This document shows, piece after piece, positions 10,323 through 18,707 of a stretch of 34,965 nt of DNA (its first letter is position 1; each line of letters begins with the position of its first letter). The DNA lies in assembly GCA_022925895.1 (NCBI GenBank), contig JAKSYS010000654.1, positions 1 through 34,965 of the forward strand, given 5' to 3'. The stretch is from Fragilaria crotonensis (taxonomy: Eukaryota; Bacillariophyta; Fragilariophyceae; Fragilariales; Fragilariaceae). The translations under genes were made by a program, and so were the position numbers. The notes under the pieces were generated by a model, which searched no databases, was not told the DNA's origin, and saw only the letters and a program-made list of their open reading frames with translations.

Positions 10323-10909
10323 GTTAACTCCAACGAGTGATTGTCAAAGTGCAGCACCACACTACTGATAGCTCCAGAACGGCAAACCGCCAATGCAATC
10401 CTCGTCGGTCACTAGTCACGAGGACGATCGTCGATCGGGACGGTTTGTTTTTATGGGGATAAGAGTTCTTAGAACTTTGATGCACATCGAATGCCGTATG
10501 GTGACTTACTATTCACGAGTACCGTGACTGACGGATCAATACGGGGAGCTTCTTTCGCGAGTGTGTTTGAAATACCTCGTACATGTACTGGTACATGTAC
10601 TTGTACCAGGTATGTACAACATGAGAACAAAACCCTGGTCGCAGAAAGTGTGGTCTCCCGTCACAATTTTGGAGTCGAACACACTTGCTCTGAGACCCAT
10701 TTCAATAAGATATGCATACCCAGTTCACATCAACATGCTTCCACATCAGGGAGCCTCACCTTCATTTATTCACACTTTCCATTCCGAGTCTACCAAGCAA
10801 ATCAAGGAATTCATATTATTCCACGATGACTCGACGTGGTTTACATGGATACACCATTTGATGTCATGGCTCAACAATGCGTCTTTCTAATTGGAAAAGG
10901 TGATGCTGT
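10323..10909. other. Intergenic, upstream of the SNF2/RING gene
   Basis: No gene is seen. A dense GTAC-type block lies around 10577-10617 (repeated TACATGTACTGG-like units), similar to blocks near other genes in the window. A poly-T run ends near 10918, just before the MFS remnant. Open frames here show no family resemblance and biased, non-coding-looking composition. Confidence 0.4.
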
Positions 10910-11192
10910 TTTTTTTTTGCTCAATCATGTTTAATTATTTGTCTTTCACTTTGGGGAAGCGCCCATGATGATTGGTTGGTGGAAAGTTTTCCACCAGATG
11001 CAAGATTGACTAGTGCCGCCATTGGTTGCAACGTTGCTCAGGCAATCATGGGTGGTGCGACCTCAAGTCTCACAACGGTCATGACCGATGCTGAGTGGTA
11101 CGCGAGCGAGTCCAGGATTCTTGCTGACAGCCATTGTACTCTGTTCCTTATTTGGACTCCCACTGTGTGGCGCCAACCGCCAGACTACTTGA
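10910..11192 (+). pseudogene. MFS transporter, C-terminal remnant
   Basis: The + strand reads CLIICLSLWGSAHDDW and then LVESFPPDARLTSAAIG and NVAQAIMGG. This is the segment between the last transmembrane helices of major-facilitator metabolite:H+ symporters (ShiA/ProP-like), where WLVE-FP-E-R-TS-A--YN-A-A--GG is characteristic. After MTDAEW the frame breaks at about 11096. One frame over it continues SPGFLLTAIVLCSLFGLP, the expected last helix, and stops at 11190-11192. There is no start codon and nothing upstream of the poly-T run: the first ten or more helices are missing. A 5'-truncated, frameshifted copy is the simplest reading. The open frame running on to 11515 is not part of the transporter. 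Confidence 0.6.
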
Positions 11193-11558
11193 GCTCGTGG
11201 GACAGGACGAGGCGTCGGAATGTGACACGGCTGGGGATCCTAGTCATGAGAGAAAAGGTGTGGTGTCACCATTCCTTGCATCTCCCCGAGGACAGCGCTT
11301 ATGCTATTGCTGAACAAGAAATGAGTTACACCCTCCGGTCTATAGTCAATCGCTGTGTGAAAGGCTCTCCCACATGGATTGCGCCCGTCACCAGCTCACA
11401 TCGCGAAATATACATCATACAGGGTATTGTCAAGTCTTCAATTAGGTGTGAAATGAGTTTCTTTATAGTGCGAAATGAAGTTTCTTATAGTACGAACATG
11501 GACGTACTCGATTAGATAAAACACAAACCAAACACTGATGACACCCCCAAGACAACAT

Positions 11559-12597
11559 CTATGCATGCGCTTCTCCTTCTTCTTTGCCGGCATCTTCATC
11601 CGACGAAGTGTCCTCTTTGGTATAGTTGACCGCCTTCTCCTCGTCGACCGCGTCGCCGGCTTGAAAGATAGTATCCGCATTGGCACGGGCGATCTTGGTG
11701 TTGCGCCACTTGAGGAAGTGAAGGAGGACTCCGAATGCGAGCCACAGCCAGAAGCTGCAAATCTGAAGAACAGTTCGACTCGACGAGTATCCGAAAGGCT
11801 TGAGCACGGCCATGGGGAGTTGCGAGCTACTAAGAGCTGGGTCTTCAATGACATACACATCTGGGGTCTCGCCAGCAACCTCTTCGAATTCGTGCAATCC
11901 ACCGACAAAGAGTCCGACGGAGAGGAAGAGCATGATGCCCCCATGAAGAATGCGAGCCAGCCCTTGTTTTGAATCTGAAATTGGCAATGTAGATAAGTCC
12001 TCCCAATACGAGAGCAATGGCGATTCCGGCAAGGGCGGAGATGGGAATTGATTTAGCGGTGTTTCCGAGGAAGAAAGGAATTAAGAACACTCCGCATTCG
12101 GCGACCTCACGCCAAATGTTCCATGCAACGTTGAATCTAATCTCCTGCAGGGTGATACCAACATCCTTTTCCGTAGTTTTCTCTTGGAATGATCCATTGG
12201 CCCACATACAAAGGTTCTTCCTGCAAGGGAGGAGAGGGACCTTGGCGTACACTCCGAGCCAGACAGGGATCTTGACTGAGAGCTGCAAGATGCAAATGGC
12301 TGCCACAACCTTGGAGACTCCTTCGATAATTTCGACAACTCGATCATCGAGCTCGCCGGACACGACACCAAGGGGGATGGCAACTGCTAGAATGACCAGA
12401 GTGGCCACCAGGGTAGCGAACGCAGCAGCAATAGTAACATTCTTGAGCTTCTCTTTCTTTTCTTCCTCATCGGATTCCTCGCATCTCAGAATGGCAGTTC
12501 TGTAATTACCAATGATGAGACTTGCCTCGAGGAATTCACGTGCGAAGATGGTCGCAACGGCGATGTTGAAGAGGGAGTCTGGGTCTTCGTCGCTCAT
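11559..12597 (-). CDS. FTR1: FTR1-type high-affinity iron permease
   Basis: The protein starts [10 protein letters not shown] and carries both Fe-binding REXXE motifs of the FTR1/EfeU family: REFLE (residues 20-24) in the first helix and REVAE (163-167) in a later one. FTR1 moves iron across the plasma membrane after reduction and re-oxidation by a partner multicopper oxidase, which is not in this window. About seven hydrophobic segments are visible. The last block ([37 protein letters not shown]) is family-typical, and the tail is acidic. The frame changes twice within 36 nt, near 11974 and at the G5 run 11938-11942. Reading through both gives a continuous helix ([10 protein letters not shown], then [13 protein letters not shown]). 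Each break needs one extra base, so sequencing error is likely. With both bridged the product is about 346 residues. Confidence 0.85.
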
Positions 12598-14291
12598 GTT
12601 TACCTTTTGAGTTCAAGATTTGGATGTTGGTAATTTGTGATCCATTTCTGGTCTCAATTTTTTGGACAGGGGCAGTTTGAGGCATCAAAGAGGAGATTGG
12701 ACACACGCCATGCCGCATTATTGACGGTAGCCTTTCTACCAGGATCTAAAAAAGACGTTTCCGATGTGTGTCCACTTACGAGGGACGGGTGTCATATCGT
12801 CGGCAGTGCGGGTTACACGCGCAATTCCGTGGCGGGCGCGTGGCTCGAAGGGCCCCGGAGGCAAGGGCGCGTGGAGTTTTTCCACCTGGAGGGTTGGGAT
12901 TGACCCATCATGAGAGTGGGAAGAGGTGATGACCAATGTACCTATGTATACTTATGCACGACGTGACGATGACCTCAATCGAGGACGTGGGACGCAAGCA
13001 CATACTCCGAGCAAGATTTTGTTGCTGCAACAAGAGAACCGTTCTGCACACAGAAACACTGAGTCAACGGAAAAAATAGATCAAATGGACATGGGCCATG
13101 ACCATGAACCATGATGATGACCCATGACTCTTGATGCAACTGCTTTGAGATCCTGCAACAGATGACGCATTTTTCGATTTGACATGCGTTTTATACGCAG
13201 ATTATGGATTATGTACGTGCTGGTAGTATCTTTACGAATCTGGAATTTGCGGTTAGCAGTTTGCAGTTTGAATACTGCGTATCCTTCAGACTGCCATTGT
13301 TGAACTTGCATGTTGCATGAATGCATGAACGATGACACCTGAACACGCATCAGTTGGCTAGTAGTGCAGGAGTCGTGTGTCCAGGACGAGCGCACCGTGC
13401 CGCGACGCTCTCTAGAGTGCAATGCTAAACCGCTAACCATGCGTTTGTCTCTGATATGTCGGCGAGTGGTAAACTGTACTATCGGTAGCACCTTGAGAAT
13501 TGCTATCTCGAAAGGATGAAGGTTTGCAGTGCTCGTTTGTCTCACTTGACACTTGACACCCATGGTTTATGATTTATGAACCTTTTAAACGAGATTCAAT
13601 GCAATCGACAATCCACAATCCATAGCGTTCGAGTTATTTGCATTTCGTATCTGTCACTACAGTACCAACCCCGACTTCATCCCGTAACTGCCTTATTATG
13701 TGCGCTCGGATCAGAAGTTGAAGTGTTATGAACGGAGCCTATCCACCACACCAACGATGGACCACTTTTGTTTCTGGCGCAAGAGTTCCCAGCGCTTGTG
13801 TTAATCATCATGAAATGCAACAGTGTCCACATAGCACGAGCATTAATGTGGATTAGAACGACCAGCACCAAATCCTTTAGGAAGAGGTGCGTTTTCGAGA
13901 TATGCTCATTTATGTGCAGTTGAAACAGGCGGAGAAGAAATGGCAAATCTGTTGGTTCCGCGCCATGCACGAAAATTTCGTCCTGCATCGGCGCACGGGG
14001 TTTCGGTTCACGCGGACTCCCAAAAATAGGGTTGTAGTCCCCTGATCATCACCAGATACATCACCCTCCCTTGCACGAAGTTGCTTTCACATTCACAAAT
14101 TGTGTGTGCCGATCGCCAGAACTTGAATTGAAAAGCTCATTCAGCCTTGACAAGTTCTCCCCTGTCGCAGGCACTTGCAGTCTTTCGCAAAAGGATACGG
14201 GCCTTACGAACAACTCGAGAAGGAAACGAAACAGAACGAATTCTGGTCTTGAAGCCGTCTCGCAACATCGTTTGATAAGTATCGGTGAAGT
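12598..14291. other. Intergenic, no gene recognised
   Basis: This is 1.7 kb between the start of the iron permease and the 3' end of the GT90 gene. The longest open frames (13081-13563 and 13677-13988, both - strand) have irregular composition, no recognisable motif and no signal or membrane pattern. The first few hundred bases next to 12598 should contain the permease promoter. No inverted-repeat operator was identified. Confidence 0.4.
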
Positions 14292-16016
14292 TTATAGCGT
14301 GTCTGTCATTTGCGCCAGTCTCGTCACGACCAGCCCCTGCATTTCTGGTGTGGGTTGAAGCGCCCTTTTCGGCACGCCTTTAAACTCGGAGACGAACCCA
14401 CCATGTAATTGGAACTGATCTGTACCTACAAATGTGTCTTGAACATCCCTCCATCTATTGACCCAATTGGGATCGGCGGTAGTCAAGCCTTGGATATAGC
14501 CATTCAACAATGCCAAAAAGTCGCGATTCAGTTCGTCGGGGTTCACCTTGCGTTTACACCAAGCATTCGCATTCTGGACAATCTGCTTAACTTGCATTAA
14601 ACTTGAATTCTGAACTGCCCACTTTGCCACCTCGGTGAAATTCTCGAGTGACGCGGGAAGGTAGTGAACGCCAGGAATCAGGTCTGCCATGAAATATTCC
14701 TCATAATCTTCTTCGATTTCCAATCGAATCACAACGGAATTGTAACACAATAGTTTTGAAAATCGTCCCGAGAATGAATTCCCATCAATGTCCAAGACAG
14801 CCCGATAGCGCATCGATTCTTCCGATGGAGTGAAATTAGCTTGTTCCGTCTCACGAGCGCATGGTTTGGTGAATCCGAAATCCAGGTGGTCCCCATACTC
14901 AACCTGCTTTACAATCTCCATCATCTTCTTTCGATGATCCCGTTGTTGGGTGCAACTACCTCTCCAAAATGTTTTGGGTATCTTGTCCTCCATCGCCGGA
15001 AAGGTGTCGGTCCATTGCGAGAAGATTGTGTCCCAACCGCTAATACTGTTCGGCGAGGGCATGGTGGCAAGGCCGTACAACTCAAATGCAGGAAAGGGAA
15101 AGGCATAGTGACAACGAACATGTCGGCACAACGTCAGGAAAGGAACTGATTTCATGACATACGTCCCTTGCACTGACATGTTATAATTGTCCTTGTTGCA
15201 CCCCAAGAAATCGCTCAGGTCCATAATGACTGGGAACGAACCGACTTGTTTCAGTACGTCAACAAGCGCAGGGTATGGCTCGGGATCGTCCAAGAGTTGG
15301 AATCTCAAGGCGCGTTGAAAGTTAGGGAATAGTGGCTTGAGACGGCTTAGAATATCCACCGAGTGCCGTCGTCCCAAAACATTTTTGGCGAACCACAAGG
15401 TCGGTCTCGATCCGTTGTGCATGGCAACGAAACCAACGAATGGGCCGTACAACTTGTAATTCCAACCTGGATCAGGTTTGTGGTACGAGTTGTTTATAAA
15501 GTCGAGGATTGGGTCAAGCTCGATACCCTCAGCACCCCATGAATGGTAACTTGAATTCCGTTGTATTAGCTTTGGTTCGGCATCATTGGGACTGCGCACC
15601 ACTTTTGTCGTTGTCACCCACCCCACAGAGGACGTGGCATTCAACAGAAAGTCTTCTTGTCCAGCACCAAGGGCGCTGCGCAAGCTGCCAGAGAGCTGAT
15701 TGATTTGGATGATGCATGTCACAAATGCAAACAAGATGCAGATGCGGCCAACACTCAGTGAAGTACGAGATATCATTGGATGTCTCATGGCAGAATGCAG
15801 AATCGATTCAACCAAATCGACGGATGGCGTCCGGGAATTGGAACTCGGGACTGCGTCTACATGTGTGAAAATCGTGTTCGTAAACCTACCAGGAAGGTCC
15901 GGCCGCACCGTCGGAATCGTGGAAAATCCGAGAACACGTGACACATCATAGTAAGAGTATCGTTCCCACGCTGCGTGGTTTTCAACAGAAAAAAGCAAGG
16001 CCGGCGCGCTTATCAT
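14292..16016 (-). CDS. GT90 (CAP10-like) glycosyltransferase, type II membrane
   Basis: The frame has 574 codons. I prefer Met77 (15788) or Met81 (15776) as start: the following ~25 residues (about 87-104, GRICILFAFVTCIIQI) form a signal anchor typical of Golgi type II glycosyltransferases. The catalytic part has family-90 blocks in order: PKTFWRGS (about 348-354), DFGFTKPC (379-386), YRAVLDIDGNSFSGRFSKLL (404-423) and a C-terminal acidic segment EYFMADLIPGVHYLP (440-454). GT90 enzymes transfer xylose or glucose to proteins or polysaccharides (POGLUT, CXT1 of Cryptococcus). Here the acceptor is unknown; cell-wall or frustule-associated glycan is a guess. Several N-glycosylation sequons (NATS, NSSY, NGSR) fit a luminal domain. 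The 5' end of the open frame touches a palindromic repeat array that probably lies in the promoter. Confidence 0.85.
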   Translation of the reverse strand: MISAPALLFSVENHAAWERYSYYDVSRVLGFSTIPTVRPDLPGRFTNTIFTHVDAVPSSNSRTPSVDLVESILHSAMRHPMISRTSLSVGRICILFAFVTCIIQINQLSGSLRSALGAGQEDFLLNATSSVGWVTTTKVVRSPNDAEPKLIQRNSSYHSWGAEGIELDPILDFINNSYHKPDPGWNYKLYGPFVGFVAMHNGSRPTLWFAKNVLGRRHSVDILSRLKPLFPNFQRALRFQLLDDPEPYPALVDVLKQVGSFPVIMDLSDFLGCNKDNYNMSVQGTYVMKSVPFLTLCRHVRCHYAFPFPAFELYGLATMPSPNSISGWDTIFSQWTDTFPAMEDKIPKTFWRGSCTQQRDHRKKMMEIVKQVEYGDHLDFGFTKPCARETEQANFTPSEESMRYRAVLDIDGNSFSGRFSKLLCYNSVVIRLEIEEDYEEYFMADLIPGVHYLPASLENFTEVAKWAVQNSSLMQVKQIVQNANAWCKRKVNPDELNRDFLALLNGYIQGLTTADPNWVNRWRDVQDTFVGTDQFQLHGGFVSEFKGVPKRALQPTPEMQGLVVTRLAQMTDTL

Positions 16017-16026
16017 GTGGATCCTA

Positions 16027-16332
16027 ATCAGTGAAATTCCACTTACGGTAAGTGAAATTCCACTTACGGTAAGTGAAATTCCACTTATCGTAAGTGAAAT
16101 ACCACTTACCGTAAGTGGAATTCCACTTACGGTAAGTGGAATTTCACTTACTCACAATCCGAAAGAGATACGTGTCGCCTACGCAAATCAGTATGAAGAC
16201 ATTTCTCGTAAGTGATATTTCACTTACGGTCAGTGGAATTCCACTTACGGTAAGTGGAATTTCACTTACCGTAAGTGGAATTTCACTTACGGTAAGTGGA
16301 ATTCCACTTACGGTAAGTGGAATTCCACTTAG
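16027..16332. repeat. Two six-unit arrays of a 20-bp palindrome
   Basis: Twelve units of consensus GTAAGTGGAATTCCACTTAC, a perfect self-complementary 20-mer, are arranged as six units (16027-16151), a 56-bp unique spacer (16152-16207) and six units (16208-16332). Adjacent units are separated by one base (G or C), so the period is exactly 21 bp, two helical turns. Variation is mostly limited to the centre (GAAATTCC, GGAATTTC, GGAATTCC, GATATTTC). Because 21 is divisible by 3 and the unit is a palindrome, both strands read as open heptapeptide repeats (EIPLTVS/GIPLTVS), which I regard as incidental. The block lies about 240 bp upstream of the preferred start of the GT90 gene. Confidence 0.95.
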
Positions 16333-17061
16333 CATGAGAATACCTTGCCGGCTCGTTTGGATCAACCGTTCCAGCTACAAATATCGCAACAGACGTTATT
16401 GGAAGCCAGCGTTCGTGGAAATTACTCCCGGTAACGCAGCTTAACGGCTAGAACTTGTTTTGGCCGGACCTTCCAGGTACTACAGTAGTCGTACATACCA
16501 CGTACTGTACCTCTACTCTCTATGCATTATTCCGAGACTCCCAGTACACTCGATCTTACAGAATGTACAGTATTTTGTACTACCGTAGTGCTCCACATGA
16601 TACAGCTGATGTTGTACTGGAGACTGGTCTGGAGTACTTGTGCTGTATCATACCTGGTACTACAGTACTCGAGTACCTGATACTGGAGGCTGGAGGGTTG
16701 TACCATGGAAATCATTCATGGTGTACTGGTACACATGATGATGGCCTCAACTCTGCTGATACAGAAGCCTCTTTGAAAGGAACCATCAGAAAGATTACAC
16801 GACAGTGGATTACGCATGTAGATGAAATGCGAATAACTACAGTGCTTCGTCCTCTTATATCTTGTATATGAGCGCCTATTATTAATTATGGTTTTGTCTC
16901 AGGCCCTTGCCGTAATTCGGAGCATGCTGGCAAGTCATACCTGGATCGTCCTCACTTGTGCATCGTCCCACCAACGATGCTTCTCACTTACACTCTCATC
17001 ACGTAAAATCTATCGCCAATCGCTGGCTCTAGAGGGAATCTTTATTACGGTTGTCGGGACA
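16333..17061. other. Intergenic, rich in GTAC and ACTGTAC palindromes
   Basis: No gene is supported. From about 16470 to 16740 the DNA is packed with short TAC/GTA palindromes (GTACTACAGTA, GTACTGTAC, GGTACTACAGTACTCGAGTA), which keep frames open by composition. The rest, up to the end of the interrupted secreted-protein gene, shows nothing notable. Confidence 0.4.
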
Positions 17062-17254
17062 TTACTGCTGGTCCCCGGCAACAAAAGCCAAACAGTCCGA
17101 CTGCTTTAGACTGCCGGTGAAGAACATGTTGAATTTTCCAATGTTGAACTTGTTGCAATCGGACCTGATGGTCGGGAAGCATTTTCCTCGATCCTCACAC
17201 TTGTCTGAGTCTTTCACAAGAACACGAATGGCGGCCCTGGCAAGCAATGCTCCC

Positions 17255-17942
17255 GATCCTCTCGCCCTGATAATAATAACATAACTAATTATAGGGTTTT
17301 CACCATGCTCCGGCCGTGAGGCCAGACCTGTGTACCCCATCCTGGCGAGTTTCCTCGCGAGGACTTGTGTGTTTTTAACTAATACTCATGTGGGACTGAA
17401 AAATGAAGTGATTCGTGTTTGTCGCGATCCTTGTACCTTCTGAATCTCAATTGATGTCTTCACTCGTCGTAACCACCTGCGTCTATTAGATGATCGTCCA
17501 TTCAACAGTTTTGCCAAAGAACCTTCACAATAGTGTCGATCGTCAAAACGAAGCAAATGAGGTCGACTGAAGTAATACTTGATTTCTGCGATTTCCATCG
17601 ATCTGACATCGCGCATTTCCTCATCCTTTGTATCGTGTAGGACTTTGTTGCGTGCCTCCCAAAGCCGTGAAAAATGCTCTGCTAATCCTTTCATTGTTGT
17701 CTTAATCGTAGATTCTCCTTGTCGATCATCATTTGTCGGCTTTTCAGCAAACATATCCTTTGATGCGAGCGTTCGCCACGTCGTGCTTAGAAAACCCTTC
17801 ATCATCTGTTCCCAACCAATCTTTGCTTGTGAATCAAGTGCGGAAGTTATTAATGAATGCAGATGTGACGGATATTCGGATATGTCAGGGTTATACGGAT
17901 CATCCTGTGTCGACCAGTGTCGGATGATCCTCTCGCCCTGAT
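17255..17942 (-). mobile_element. 5'-truncated non-LTR-type retroelement with 17-bp TSD
   Basis: The 17-mer GATCCTCTCGCCCTGAT occurs exactly at 17255-17271 and 17926-17942, flanking a 654-bp insert. On the - strand the insert begins inside an open frame that runs to a stop at 17386. Then come ~114 bp of 3' UTR with two hairpin-forming stretches (TCCTCGCGAGGA at 17352-17363; GGCC-GTGA-GGCC near 17312) and a short (ATT)3 tail at the 3' junction. Perfect duplication, 5' truncation and a simple-repeat tail are the signature of target-primed reverse transcription. Confidence 0.85.
17386..17925 (-). CDS. Retroelement ORF, C-terminal fragment with PIP-box-like end
   Basis: This 179-residue open fragment begins at the 5' junction of the insertion (IRHWSTQDDPYNPD) and contains the block IGWEQMMKGFLSTTWR followed by LWEARNKVLHD. 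I recognise this as a recurrent C-terminal module of reverse-transcriptase-type elements in diatoms and oomycetes. No RT or endonuclease domain remains, so it cannot be autonomous. The protein ends QTRITSFFSPT. QxxIxxFF fits the PCNA-interacting peptide consensus. It has no start codon of its own; translation, if any, would begin at Met-Met at 17805. Confidence 0.65.
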   Translation of the reverse strand: MRHWSTQDDPYNPDISEYPSHLHSLITSALDSQAKIGWEQMMKGFLSTTWRTLASKDMFAEKPTNDDRQGESTIKTTMKGLAEHFSRLWEARNKVLHDTKDEEMRDVRSMEIAEIKYYFSRPHLLRFDDRHYCEGSLAKLLNGRSSNRRRWLRRVKTSIEIQKVQGSRQTRITSFFSPT

Positions 17943-18707
17943 CCTAAGGATAATGTCGTAGATACCTTCCGCGTCGACAAGCCGTCCACTGGTATAATTA
18001 CTGAGTCTGAAGGGAGCAGAAATTGGATCAGGAAATTTGCCGTAGTCGTAGTAATTCTGAACGACATGATATTCTCCTCCTGTAATCGTGCCGATGTAAT
18101 CTTCGAACAAAAGAAAATCTGTAGGGATTAGCGAAAGAGGAATGCGGTCTTCCTCCGTTGCAGTGGTTCTTCCGAAAAAATGATCCGACGTAAATTCAAC
18201 GTTGATCGGGTCGAATGTAACCCACGTTGTCTTGATGGTCGGATTAACATCCGCTGCAATTTCATACACAAACGTCGAAAGTGGAGTGCAGGAAGTAGAG
18301 GTGTCAGGGCATCCGACATCGGAGTCGAACTCAAAGTCAAAGGCCCACTTGGGAATACCTGACTGGGTCTCTTCGTCTAGGAATCCTTGGCCAGTCTCGA
18401 ATATGTATTCAAATGGCTTGGCCGGGTTGGGCTCAGTGACGCCAGCGGAGGCATCATAGGCGCGTAGACCAATGCTCACTCTCTTGCCAACACCGTTCGG
18501 GATACTTGTAGCAATTACCCAATTTCCATTGGGAATTTCTGTTCCGTAGAAAACACCAGGATTGACAAGGTTCTGCTCGAAGGCAACAGTGAAACGACGT
18601 GTGGAGAGGCCACGAACACTGGATTGGCCTTCATCTTGAGCGGCGGCGAGTTTTGCCGCTAGGATCGTTAGGACTGGAAAGAGAGTGGATGCAATTGTGA
18701 GCTTCAT

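Larger units (their letters stand above)
17062..18707 (-). pseudogene. Secreted protein of bacterial look, interrupted by retroelement
   Basis: The gene starts at 18707 with a clear signal peptide (MKLTIASTLFPVLTILAAK, cleavage near AAAQ). The mature part is beta-rich, with only a few Cys (a CPDTSTSC pair) and blocks such as RAYDASAGV, WAFDFEFDSD and GIYDIILRIRARGS. The last resembles the GxYDxxLxAxDxxGxLLAxxxIxV end of bacterial extracellular sorting-domain proteins. No enzymatic motif is visible. At codon 260-261 the gene is broken by a 654-bp insertion. The left part reads to 17926, then 25 foreign residues and a stop at 17850. The remaining 3' part resumes in frame at 17254 (GALLARAAIRVLVK) and stops at 17062. 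Removing insert plus one duplication copy gives a continuous 324-codon frame, so the insertion is recent. A 285-residue truncated product could still be made. Confidence 0.7.

Noticed and set aside
11193-11515. Continuation of the MFS frame on the + strand
   Set aside because: After the frame break the real transporter frame stops at 11192. The remainder shows no helix pattern or family resemblance.
13081-13563. 160-residue - strand frame
   Set aside because: No motif, irregular composition and no neighbouring support.
16027-16332. CRISPR-like array
   Set aside because: Units are separated by one base rather than unique spacers, the genome is eukaryotic and no cas genes are present.
16015-16444. 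Open frames on both strands reading EIPLTVS heptapeptides
   Set aside because: They follow automatically from a 21-bp palindromic repeat with no stop. Codon use and neighbouring sequence give no sign of a real protein.
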